Source: an uncultured Erythrobacteraceae bacterium (GTDB lineage: Bacteria; Pseudomonadota; Alphaproteobacteria; Sphingomonadales; Sphingomonadaceae). Taken from it: a DNA stretch of 20,652 nt. Location of the stretch: assembly GCA_950071875.1 (NCBI GenBank), contig CATMNW010000013.1, positions 1 through 20,652 of the forward strand, written 5' to 3'. The notes under the pieces are model-generated. The model did no database searches. It was given only the letters and a program-made list of their open reading frames with translations, and was not told the origin of the DNA. A program made the position numbers and the translations under genes. Shown here piece after piece: positions 6,195 through 13,740 of the stretch (position 1 is the stretch's first letter; every line of letters begins with the position of its first letter).

Positions 6195-6350
6195 CTAGTT
6201 GAGTTCGGCGGCGAACGCCACCGGGGTTGCGTAGCCAAGGGCTGAGTGCGGACGACCCCGGTTGTAGTCTTCCACCCATGCGGCGATCTCAAGCCAGACA
6301 TGGGTCAGGCTCATGAATAGCGCTTCGCTAAGCAGCTCATCGCACAGTCG
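6195..6350 (-). pseudogene. IS3-family transposase orfB C-terminal fragment
   Basis: The minus strand encodes RLCDELLSEALFMSLTHVWL followed by EIAAWVEDYNRGRPHSALGYATPVAFAAELN and a stop. This is the typical C-terminal end of an IS3-family OrfB (integrase core), including the conserved YN-x-x-RPHSALGY block. The upstream part of the frame does not continue as OrfB, so only about 50 residues remain. The fragment lies upstream of the orfA remnant, the reverse of the order within one element, so it belongs to a different copy or to a rearranged one. Confidence 0.85.
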
Positions 6351-6502
6351 ACTGGCGCTGGCTCGCACCGTATGTCGCAAATTGGGCCGAAAGCGGAAAG
6401 TCTCATATTTGAGGTTGCGAGGGCCAAAGCGGACATTTCGTTGTGGAGATGTCAGCTTGGCATGCATGAGATTTAATCAGTCCAACCATCCCGTAAGCAC
6501 TA

Positions 6503-7000
6503 TCAAGCCGTATCTTGCTTTCGCCAGCCATCGATCATGCGGTTGTTCTTCAGCAAATCGGCGACCCAGCGCGCAGAATACGTCGGAACGGTCACCCGTC
6601 GCCCTGCCGCAAAGGTCAGCGTCCCTGACGTTTTCAAGCGGCCATCCTTCGTCCAGCGTAGACGTTCCTGGTTGGAATTTTCCAACGCCTTGCAGATCTC
6701 TTTCGGTGTCAGCGCACGAGTGGCGATTGCATCGAGAATGTCGGCGCTTTCTTCCAGACGCCTTGCGATTCCCTGCTTGCCCTCCGCGTTGTCGAAAGAG
6801 ATCACGATCGCGTTCTTGATCCATCGGACACGTTCTTGTCCGCTCAGATGCTTTCGTAGCGCCAAGCGCGCCTGCTTCCGGCGCAGCCTGAGACTAGGAA
6901 TACGCGCCAGCAACGCCTCCAAATCTAACGTGGCGGTATGATTGCGCTCACACCAGGTGGTAGCCGAAAGAAGGGTCTCTTGGCTCACAAAATGGTTCAT
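6503..7000 (-). CDS. Hypothetical protein (165 aa)
   Basis: I do not recognise this protein. The start at 7000 (MNHFVSQETLL) is favoured because a GGGGGGCGAG tract lies just upstream; the frame extends to 7096 but that part is antisense to the DUF1289 gene. The protein is basic and helical (LARIPSLRLRRKQARLALRKHL), then ALTPKEICKALENSNQERLRWTKDGRL, which could be a winged-helix-like segment, and a C-terminal part GTLTFAAGRRVTVPTYSARWVADLLKNNRMIDGW. It is transcribed divergently from the DUF1289-cobP pair and lies between that core locus and the IS remnants. It may be intact accessory cargo or a lineage gene. Confidence 0.62.
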   Translation of the reverse strand: MNHFVSQETLLSATTWCERNHTATLDLEALLARIPSLRLRRKQARLALRKHLSGQERVRWIKNAIVISFDNAEGKQGIARRLEESADILDAIATRALTPKEICKALENSNQERLRWTKDGRLKTSGTLTFAAGRRVTVPTYSARWVADLLKNNRMIDGWRKQDTA

Positions 7001-7066
7001 CGTCTCGCCCCCCGAAAGGTGCGCGTTCCTTTGCCAGCTGGGCCAGTCACAGTTAGAGTCGGCTTC

Positions 7067-7258
7067 ATGCCCAGTATAAGTTTTGACGACACGCAATCAC
7101 CGTGTCGGAGTATTTGTAAGCTGTCGGATGACGAGGAGGTCTGCATGGGCTGTGGTCGAACACTGCATGAGATCGCGCGCTGGTCGAGCATGTCGTGCGA
7201 CGAGAAACGTTCCGCAAACCGGGCGGCAGCGCGGCGACTAGACGAAGGCTTTATCTGA
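7067..7258 (+). CDS. DUF1289 family small cysteine-rich protein
   Basis: This 63-aa protein has the DUF1289 signature: SPCRSICKLSDDEEVCMGCGRTLHEIARW, with cysteines at about 13, 17, 26 and 29 (C-x3-C...C-x2-CGRT). Members are often annotated as predicted Fe-S proteins (YdhL-like), though their biochemical role is not settled. I chose the ATG at 7067, where the family homology begins; a longer frame upstream is antisense to the divergent gene. Its TGA overlaps the cobP start codon (TGATG), so the two are probably co-transcribed and translationally coupled. Confidence 0.85.
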   Translation: MPSISFDDTQSPCRSICKLSDDEEVCMGCGRTLHEIARWSSMSCDEKRSANRAAARRLDEGFI

Positions 7259-7764
7259 TGGCTTCTGTCCACCTCATCCTCGGGGGCGCTCGTTCGGGCA
7301 AAAGCCGGCACGCTCTTGGGGCGAGCAAGCGATTGCAGGGACCGCACAGATTCATCGCCACTGCACAGGCGTATGATTCCGAAATGAAAGAACGAATTCA
7401 AAAACATCGCGAAGAGCGTGAAAGTGATTGGCGGACGGTCGAGGCACCAATCGAGCTTGCGCATACGATCGCTTCGCTGGACGACGGAACGATACTTGTC
7501 GACTGCTGCACTCTGTGGCTATCGAACGTGATATTAGCAGAGCGCGATGTCGGCAGCGACACCACAGCTCTGATCGACAGCATCACATGCGCAACAGCGG
7601 ATATCGTGCTTGTCAGTAACGAGGTCGGGTCGGGGATCGTCCCCGAGACAAAGCTCGGCCGAGACTTCCGCGATGAGCAGGGAAGACTGAACCAGCGGCT
7701 CGCCGAAATCGCGGACACGGTCGAGCTTGTGGTCGCCGGGATACCGTTGCGGCTCAAGGGTTGA
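7258..7764 (+). CDS. cobP: Adenosylcobinamide kinase / adenosylcobinamide-phosphate guanylyltransferase
   Basis: CobP (CobU in enterobacteria) phosphorylates adenosylcobinamide and transfers GMP to give GDP-cobinamide, the activated intermediate for nucleotide-loop assembly. The 168-aa product has the P-loop GGARSGKS at 9-16, the region ERIQKHREERESDW with H50 in the position of the guanylylated histidine, and VSNEVGSGIVPE at about 119-130. Length is normal for the family. The start ATG at 7258 overlaps the DUF1289 stop. It is the only biosynthesis gene here on the plus strand, and its 3' end overlaps the 3' end of cobC by 11 nt, so the two transcription units converge. Confidence 0.96.
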   Translation: MASVHLILGGARSGKSRHALGASKRLQGPHRFIATAQAYDSEMKERIQKHREERESDWRTVEAPIELAHTIASLDDGTILVDCCTLWLSNVILAERDVGSDTTALIDSITCATADIVLVSNEVGSGIVPETKLGRDFRDEQGRLNQRLAEIADTVELVVAGIPLRLKG

Positions 7765-8755
7765 GGGCTTCCGCAAGTCGATCAAACTGCGCAGCATCGG
7801 CCGGAAGCCCTATGCGCAGGTGATGATCGTCCCCCGCAAATCGCCGAACGGCGATGCCATGGCGGGCCAGCTTTCGCCATAGAGCAGGTGCATCGGATGC
7901 CTGGACGAACCGGAAAAGATCGGTTCCGCCGCGATCATTCAGCCCCGCCGACGCGATCAATGTCCGCAGCTCGTGCATCCGCAGCGCCAAATGTTTGCGG
8001 GTTGCCGCCTGCCATTCAACATTTGCATAGGCTGATCTGCCGACGGCCAATGCCGGCCCGGAGATATCCCAGCCCCCGAGCCTTTCCCCAACCTCGCGCA
8101 GAATGTTGGGCGGAGCGAGCACCGCACCCAGCCGGAGCCCCGCAAGGCCGTAGAATTTACCGAAGGATCGTAGCACTATCAGTCCTCGCCCCCCGGCAAA
8201 CGACGCGACGCTTTTTGATGGATCGAGATCGGCGTAGGCCTCGTCCACGATCAGCCAGCCGCCGCGCTTCGCGAGTCGGGCCCGCGCGTGTTCGATCCGC
8301 TCGACAGGCCAGCAATGCCCGTCGGGATTATTGGGATTCACGAGCACCACGACATCGGCCTTTTCGACCAGCTCCAGCGGATCCAGCCTTTTTACGACGC
8401 TTGCGCCGTCAGATCGCCAGCTTTGCGCGTGATCGGCATAGCTTGGAGCGCGAACCGCCACCGTTTTCGCCCGCAGGATCGATGGCATTTGGCGGATGGC
8501 GACCTCGGTTCCCGCAACCGCGCGGCAGTAGGCAGGATCGCATCCGAACGCACCAGCCATGGCGCTCTCGCAGCTCGCGCGGGCTACCTGGCCTGGCAGC
8601 CGTGTCCATGCATCGGTCGGAATTTGGGGCAACGGATAGGGAGCTGGATTGATACCGGTCGACAGGTCGATCCATGGCAGGGGCGCATCGGGAAATGCCC
8701 GCGCCATCGCATCGATCCGCCCACCATGGCCGGAAACGAGATCGGGATCGCTCAT
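7754..8755 (-). CDS. cobC: Threonine-phosphate decarboxylase (cobalamin aminopropanol arm)
   Basis: This PLP-dependent, class I/II aminotransferase-fold enzyme makes (R)-1-amino-2-propanol O-2-phosphate from L-threonine phosphate. The product is used by CobD/CbiB in the next upstream gene. Visible features over 333 aa are WIDLSTGINPAPYPLP (about 28-43), VNPNNPDG (139-146), IVDEAYADLDP (169-179) and the PLP-lysine motif SFGKFYGLAGLRLG with K200. The start ATG at 8755 overlaps the cobD stop as ATGA; the longer frame upstream is antisense-like and lies within cobD. It is the last gene of the riboswitch-led operon. The enterobacterial name for this enzyme is CobD, so naming differs between pathways. 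Confidence 0.95.
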   Translation of the reverse strand: MSDPDLVSGHGGRIDAMARAFPDAPLPWIDLSTGINPAPYPLPQIPTDAWTRLPGQVARASCESAMAGAFGCDPAYCRAVAGTEVAIRQMPSILRAKTVAVRAPSYADHAQSWRSDGASVVKRLDPLELVEKADVVVLVNPNNPDGHCWPVERIEHARARLAKRGGWLIVDEAYADLDPSKSVASFAGGRGLIVLRSFGKFYGLAGLRLGAVLAPPNILREVGERLGGWDISGPALAVGRSAYANVEWQAATRKHLALRMHELRTLIASAGLNDRGGTDLFRFVQASDAPALWRKLARHGIAVRRFAGDDHHLRIGLPADAAQFDRLAEALNP

Positions 8756-9696
8756 GGCAAGTGAGCCCATCCAAGCGCAGCTAAAAGCAGAGCGGCGGCA
8801 ACGACGACCCGCTGATAAAGAGCCAGCGCACGGCGAATATCGGCCGCGTCCGGGTCGCCTGCTTCGGCGTTGAGCCATGGCTCTTCGCTCGTCTCCGTGC
8901 CATAGGCTCGTGGGCCAGAGAGCCTGATGGCAAGGGCCCCTGCCATCGCGGACTCCGGCCATCCTGCATTGGGAGAACGATGCTTGCGGGCGTCGCGGAA
9001 CATCACCTTCATGGCCCGACCCGAACCAGCACAGAGCGTGAATAGGGTCCCCGTAAGGCGTGCAGGGATAAGGTTGGCGAGGTCATCCAGCCTGGCGGCG
9101 ATCTTGCCAAAAGCCTCATATCGCGAATTGCGATGGCCGATCATCGAATCGAGCGTGTTGATCGCTTTATACGCAAACAGGCCCGGCAATCCCAGGAGCG
9201 CACCCCAGAACAAGGGCGCGGTGACGCCATCGGAGGTGTTCTCAGCAAGGCTCTCGATAGCGGCTCGAGCGATGGCGGCCTCGTCAAGCTTAGCAGTCTC
9301 GCGACCAACAATGCGACTGAGCGTGCACCGGGCCGCATCGATCCCCGCGCCCTCGAAGGCGCTGGACACGTCCGCGACGTGATCGTGCAGCGAACGTGCG
9401 GCAATCAGGCTGGAGGCAAGAAGAGCCATCAGCACGAAACCTACCCAATCATTAGGCAGGACCAGCTGCATCGCCAGCCCGATCAAGCCCGCAAGCGCCA
9501 GCAGAAACAGTGTTAAGAGACCGCCCATCGCGCCCCGCGCCGGCTTGCTCCATTTTTCTCGATTGCCTAGATGCTCCGCCCGCTCGACCAGCCAGCCAAA
9601 CCAGCGCACCGGATGCCCCATCCGCCTGTCCAGCGCGTCCGGCCAGCCGAGCAGGGCTTCTACCGCCAGCCCTGCGAGCATGATCCACGCGGTCAT
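8752..9696 (-). CDS. cobD: Adenosylcobinamide-phosphate synthase
   Basis: CobD (CbiB) is an inner-membrane enzyme that joins aminopropanol (phosphate) to adenosylcobyric acid. The roughly 314-aa product is hydrophobic, with several membrane segments (for example LTLFLLALAGLIGLAMQLVL and VVVAAALLLAALGW). Conserved family blocks are GHPVRWFGWLV near the N-terminus and AENTSDGVTAPLFWGALLGLPG followed by YKAINTLDSMIGHR in the middle. The ATG at 9696 overlaps the cobQ stop as TGATG; a GTG one codon earlier (9699) is also possible. The 3' end overlaps cobC by 4 nt. The order cobQ-cobD-cobC matches successive use of cobyric acid. Confidence 0.95.
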   Translation of the reverse strand: MTAWIMLAGLAVEALLGWPDALDRRMGHPVRWFGWLVERAEHLGNREKWSKPARGAMGGLLTLFLLALAGLIGLAMQLVLPNDWVGFVLMALLASSLIAARSLHDHVADVSSAFEGAGIDAARCTLSRIVGRETAKLDEAAIARAAIESLAENTSDGVTAPLFWGALLGLPGLFAYKAINTLDSMIGHRNSRYEAFGKIAARLDDLANLIPARLTGTLFTLCAGSGRAMKVMFRDARKHRSPNAGWPESAMAGALAIRLSGPRAYGTETSEEPWLNAEAGDPDAADIRRALALYQRVVVAAALLLAALGWAHLP

Positions 9697-11156
9697 CACC
9701 GCGCCAGCGCCAACAGGGCATCCACGTCGAGGGCCACCTCAAGCCCATCGGCAAGCTCGTCCAGCGCATTTTCCACACTGTCTTCATAGTCGAGCGTGCT
9801 GCTCCGACCGCTGCTCAATCGCTCGAGCCAGCGAGAACGAAACGCATCGCTCGCGAACACACCGTGAAGATAAGTGCCTATCAGGCGGCCATCCCCCGCG
9901 ATCGCGCCATCGCAGCTGCCATCCTCGAGCTCACAGAATGGTTTACTCAGCGCAGGGCCATGCGAACGACCGGTGTGGATCTCGTATCCTGTCACGTGGT
10001 CGCCATGGGCGAGCGTGGTTCCGCTCATGGGGCGAACCACTTTCTCGAGGGTCATCATCGTCGTCATATCGAACAGGCCAAGACCGTCTGCCGATCCTGC
10101 CAATCCATCTGCCGCGTCGGCGTCTTCGATCCGCTTGCCCAGCATCTGGAACCCGCCGCACAAGCCGACAATGTGCGCTCCCGTGCGCCAGGCGGTGAGG
10201 ATGTCATGGTGCCACCCTTGGTTCCGCAGCATCGCGAGGTCGGCCAAGGTAGACTTGGTGCCCGCGAGGATAATCGCATCCGCCTCCCGCGGAATTGGCT
10301 GGCCGGGGGGAATGAAACGGACCTCCACGTCCGGCTCGGCGCGAAGCGGATCGAGATCGTCGAAATTGCTGATCCGCGACAGCATCGGCACGGCAATCAG
10401 AATGGCACCGCTTGCCGGCATGGCATGTCCCAGCACGACGGCGTCTTCTGCGGGCAGCCGCGCGGCACATTGCAGCCATGGCACGATGCCGAAGCTGCGC
10501 CAGCCACAAGAGTCTTCGATGAAGCGAACGCCATCCGCAAAAAGGGTCTCGTCACCCCGAAAGCGATTGATGACGAAGCCTGCGACCATCTCGGCATCAT
10601 CGGCCTCGATGACGGCTCGGGTGCCGATAAGCGATGCGATGACTCCACCACGATCGATATCGCCGACCAGCACTACGGGAACGTCGGCAGCGCGCGCGAA
10701 ACCCATATTGGCGATGTCGCCCCTGCGCAGGTTCACCTCGGCCGGGCTCCCCGCACCCTCGATTATGACGAGGCCGTGCGCCGATTTCAGGCGTTCGAAT
10801 GCCTCGATCACCGAGGGAAGCAGGCTCCCCCGATTGGCCATATAGGCCGCAGCTTCTTCGCTCCGCAGCGCTTTCCCATTGAGCACGACTTGCGCACGTC
10901 GATCGCCTTCAGGCTTGAGGAGCACGGGATTCATATCAGTCGATGGATCGAGGCCTGCCGCTCTTGCCTGCAGGGCCTGCGCCCGACCAATCTCGCCGCC
11001 ACCGGGGCAGGCTGCGGCATTGTTCGACATATTCTGCGGCTTGAACGGAGCGACCCCGATCCCCCGCCGCGCTGCGATCCGGCACAAACCAGCCACCAGC
11101 AGCGACTTGCCGACATCCGATCCGGTGCCCTGAAGCATGAGCGCGCGCCCGGTCAT
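9696..11156 (-). CDS. cobQ: Adenosylcobyric acid synthase (glutamine-hydrolysing)
   Basis: CobQ (CbiP) amidates four side chains of adenosylcobyrinic acid a,c-diamide using glutamine and ATP. The 486-aa product starts with MTGRALMLQGTGSDVGKS, a P-loop-like dethiobiotin-synthetase fold motif, then PFKPQNMSNNAA. The C-terminal class I glutaminase-like domain has GLCGGFQMLG with nucleophile C333 and TYLHGVF with H431. Length is typical. It lies 6 nt after btuD and overlaps cobD, so it is part of the riboswitch operon. A 641-codon open frame on the opposite strand is a by-product of GC-rich coding and not a gene. Confidence 0.96.
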   Translation of the reverse strand: MTGRALMLQGTGSDVGKSLLVAGLCRIAARRGIGVAPFKPQNMSNNAAACPGGGEIGRAQALQARAAGLDPSTDMNPVLLKPEGDRRAQVVLNGKALRSEEAAAYMANRGSLLPSVIEAFERLKSAHGLVIIEGAGSPAEVNLRRGDIANMGFARAADVPVVLVGDIDRGGVIASLIGTRAVIEADDAEMVAGFVINRFRGDETLFADGVRFIEDSCGWRSFGIVPWLQCAARLPAEDAVVLGHAMPASGAILIAVPMLSRISNFDDLDPLRAEPDVEVRFIPPGQPIPREADAIILAGTKSTLADLAMLRNQGWHHDILTAWRTGAHIVGLCGGFQMLGKRIEDADAADGLAGSADGLGLFDMTTMMTLEKVVRPMSGTTLAHGDHVTGYEIHTGRSHGPALSKPFCELEDGSCDGAIAGDGRLIGTYLHGVFASDAFRSRWLERLSSGRSSTLDYEDSVENALDELADGLEVALDVDALLALAR

Positions 11157-11162
11157 GCTACG

Positions 11163-11936
11163 TTATGCAGGGCCGGAGATTTCGAGCCGGGTATGCGCGC
11201 CGTCGCTCAGAACCTGAGCGTCGATGCCAAAGACATCGCGCAATCGTGTGGCTGTGAAGGTCTCCTGCGGCGTGCCGTTTGCGACAATTCGGCCTTCGTG
11301 CATCCAGAGAACCTTGGAGGCGTAACGCAGCGCGAGGTCAAGGTCATGAATGACCGTCAGGACACTGCGTCCAGCGCGCGTCATGTTGGCGAACAGCTGC
11401 ATGGTCTTATGCTGGTAGCGCGGATCGAGTGCGGCGACGGGCTCGTCCGCCACAACCAGTGGAGTTTCCGCTGCAAGCGCCCGGGCCAAATGCACGCGCG
11501 ACAATTCGCCGCCCGAGAGCGTGTCCGCAGCGCGTTCCTCGAAGCCGTCCAACTGGCATACTCGGATCGCGCGCTCCACCGCCTCGCTGTCTTCCTGCGA
11601 CAAGCGACCAAGGGCAGCGCCATATGCGAACCGCCCGAGGGATACGACATCGCGAACCGGCTGAGGCCAAACGAGCGGACGCGCTTGCGGCAGATACGCA
11701 ACGCGGCGAGCGCGCTCTACCGGCGAAAGCGATTCCACCGCCGTTCCATCGATCGAAGAGCTTCCCGCGTCCTTTTCCAACAGGCCTAGCGCAAGACGCA
11801 GGAGGGTCGTTTTGCCCGACCCGTTCGGCCCTATGAGCGCGGTCAGCTCGCCCGCGCCGAGAGCAAACGCGGCGTCGGCGACCAGAACCCTGCCATCGAT
11901 CGAATAGCCGAGGCCTTCTGCCTCTAGCAGCTTCAT
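11163..11936 (-). CDS. btuD: Cobalamin/corrinoid ABC transporter ATP-binding protein
   Basis: This is the ATPase subunit of a FecCD/BtuCD-type importer, acting on the cytoplasmic face of the inner membrane. In the 257-aa product the Walker A is GPNGSGKTT (about 36-44), the signature LSGGELSR (about 140-147), Walker B VVADEP (about 161-166), followed by the D-loop AALD and the H-loop IHD (about 196-198). The ATG at 11936 overlaps the btuC stop as ATGA; a longer frame from 11963 is unlikely. Substrate is inferred from the riboswitch and from neighbouring btuB, btuF, btuC and cob genes, since the sequence alone also fits haem or siderophore importers. Confidence 0.93.
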   Translation of the reverse strand: MKLLEAEGLGYSIDGRVLVADAAFALGAGELTALIGPNGSGKTTLLRLALGLLEKDAGSSSIDGTAVESLSPVERARRVAYLPQARPLVWPQPVRDVVSLGRFAYGAALGRLSQEDSEAVERAIRVCQLDGFEERAADTLSGGELSRVHLARALAAETPLVVADEPVAALDPRYQHKTMQLFANMTRAGRSVLTVIHDLDLALRYASKVLWMHEGRIVANGTPQETFTATRLRDVFGIDAQVLSDGAHTRLEISGPA

Positions 11937-12910
11937 GCCAGCCTCCTGCGCGCGGCGATCCATATGAATACTGGGGCGCCCAGCAACGAGGCGACCACGC
12001 CCAGCTTCAGCTCGCTATCGGTCGGCAGCACGCGAACGCCGATATCGGCGAGCACGAGAATCAGGCCCCCGAGCAGAGCGGAGGGCACCAGTAGCCGCGC
12101 GGGATCGTAGCGAAGGAAGGGCCGCACAAGATGCGGTGCGACGATTCCGACGAAGCCGATTGCTCCGGCCAGCGCGACTGCGGCGCCCGTTGCCAGCCCC
12201 GCGCCGATAATCACTGCCAGCCGTTGTCGCTTGAGGTCCAAGCCCATTCCTTCGGCCGCCTCGTCGCCAAGGGCAAGCACGGATAGCCCGCGTCGGGAGG
12301 CCAGCAGAACCGCGACCCCGATCGCCATGAAGGGCAGAGCAAACAGCAGGTCGTCGAAGCTGCGATTGTCCACCGTCCCCAACATCCAGTTGACCATGTC
12401 CGCGAGGCTGAAGGGATTGGGGGCAAGGTTCATCAGCAAGGCCATAATTGCTGCCGAGAAGCTCGAAAGGCCGACGCCGATCAGAATTAATGTAACGACG
12501 GAACGCGTGCGTAAGGCGGCGAGCGCAACCAGCAACGTAGCGATCAGCGCGCCAGCTACTGCCGCCAGCGGAAGCACCAACGGGCCTGCGGTTGCCAGAC
12601 CGAAATAAAGCACGAAGGTCGCGAATAGTGCGGCGGTGGCCGACACGCCGAGGATACCCGGCTCGGCCAACGGATTTCGCAAGAGGCCCTGCAAGGCCGC
12701 GCCGCTCATGCCCAGCGCCGCTCCAACGAAACCTGCGGCGAGGGCGCGCGGCAGGCGGATTTGCCAGACGACCAGTTGATCGCCCTGGCTCGACTGGAAT
12801 GTGAGAGCGCCCAGCACCCGGTTAAGCGGCAAGGGCACCGATCCCAATGCAACCGAGAGGACCAGTGCGCCCACAAGGCTTGCCAGCAATATCCCCACTA
12901 CCCGGTTCAT
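11933..12910 (-). CDS. btuC: Cobalamin/corrinoid ABC transporter permease
   Basis: This FecCD/BtuC-type permease forms the inner-membrane channel. The 325-aa product has about nine to ten hydrophobic segments and the family blocks LPRALAAGFVGAALGMSGAALQGLLRNPLAEPGILGV near residues 50-90 and AGAIGFVGIVAPHLVR (about 244-259), followed by RYDPARLLVPSALLGGLILVLAD. The start at 12910 (MNRVVGILLASLVGALVLS) overlaps the btuF stop as ATGA. The frame extends 21 codons upstream but that part is basic and lies inside btuF. It works with btuD and btuF; substrate is inferred from the B12 context. Confidence 0.94.
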   Translation of the reverse strand: MNRVVGILLASLVGALVLSVALGSVPLPLNRVLGALTFQSSQGDQLVVWQIRLPRALAAGFVGAALGMSGAALQGLLRNPLAEPGILGVSATAALFATFVLYFGLATAGPLVLPLAAVAGALIATLLVALAALRTRSVVTLILIGVGLSSFSAAIMALLMNLAPNPFSLADMVNWMLGTVDNRSFDDLLFALPFMAIGVAVLLASRRGLSVLALGDEAAEGMGLDLKRQRLAVIIGAGLATGAAVALAGAIGFVGIVAPHLVRPFLRYDPARLLVPSALLGGLILVLADIGVRVLPTDSELKLGVVASLLGAPVFIWIAARRRLA

Positions 12911-13737
12911 TGCGCGCCTTCCTTGCCTTCTGCGAGCGCCTCTACCGCATCGATCAGGAACCAGCCCCCGCATGAGGTCCAGGCCCCTTCCAGCGGCACG
13001 ACTGGCAATTCGAGCAATTGCGCTCGCGCCACCGGATGACGCGCCGCGCTCCAGTTATCGACGTGGTTGGTCTGGCTTTCGAAAAAGGCTGCCGCGATCA
13101 GGTCGGGCCGTTCGTAGGCGAGCCGTTCCAGTGGCAGCGGGTTCCAGCCGGGACGATCCTGGAAATTCTCGAGGCCCGCCGCGACAAACAGTTCATGCAC
13201 CAGAGTGCCTTCGCCCGCGGTTACGCCTGCCGGGGTCATGTAAAGAACTTCGCGTTGAGGACCGGACCTCTCTGCAAGTGCCTTCAATCGCCGATCCATA
13301 TCAGCAACGAGCTTTTCGGCCTCATCCGGCTTGCCAAGTTCGGTGCCCACCCGCAGCATCTCATCTCGCACTTCGGCAATCGATTGGGGGAAGCCGATCT
13401 GCACGACCGGGACCCCCGGCTCCTTCATGAAATCGGCGATATCGTGCCCGCCGCCATAAGTTCGCACCACCAGATCGGGCTGCAGTGCCAGCACATCTGC
13501 CGTGCGCGGACGGACCGTGGGGATCCCTTCAGCCGCCGCCCGCATGTAGGAAAAGCGCTTTCCCGCATCGGGCGACAGCGCGAGGATATCCTCACGATCC
13601 GCGAACTTCAGGACATACTGGTCGGCGCAGTAGTCGAGGCTGACGATCCATCGCGGCGCGTCCGCTCCCCGCTCCGCCACCTGCGAACAGGCAGAGAGCA
13701 AAAGGCACGCCAGCGCCGCGAGGATCGTCCGAACCAT
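12907..13737 (-). CDS. btuF: Corrinoid-binding periplasmic lipoprotein (BtuF-like)
   Basis: This 276-aa substrate-binding protein of the FepB/BtuF class delivers ligand to BtuCD. The N-terminus MVRTILAALACLLLSAC has a lipobox with C17, so it is probably lipid-anchored in the periplasm. The two-lobe layout typical of the family is suggested by WIVSLDYCADQYVLKFA near the start, DVLALQPDLVV at about 80-90 and a second lobe with GTLVHELFVAAGLENFQD and LERLAYERPDLI. The ATG lies 3 nt after the btuB stop and the 3' end overlaps btuC. Known family members bind cobalamin or ferric siderophores; the riboswitch operon makes cobalamin or cobinamide the likely ligand. Confidence 0.9.
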   Translation of the reverse strand: MVRTILAALACLLLSACSQVAERGADAPRWIVSLDYCADQYVLKFADREDILALSPDAGKRFSYMRAAAEGIPTVRPRTADVLALQPDLVVRTYGGGHDIADFMKEPGVPVVQIGFPQSIAEVRDEMLRVGTELGKPDEAEKLVADMDRRLKALAERSGPQREVLYMTPAGVTAGEGTLVHELFVAAGLENFQDRPGWNPLPLERLAYERPDLIAAAFFESQTNHVDNWSAARHPVARAQLLELPVVPLEGAWTSCGGWFLIDAVEALAEGKEGAQ

Positions 13738-13740
13738 CGG

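Noticed and set aside
5966..6301. Minus-strand 111-codon frame across the IS remnants
   Set aside because: It is in a different frame from the OrfA and OrfB homology and reads as a shadow.
9864..11789. Long plus-strand open frame of 641 codons
   Set aside because: It lies antisense to cobQ and btuD, which have clear motifs; long antisense frames are common in GC-rich coding DNA.
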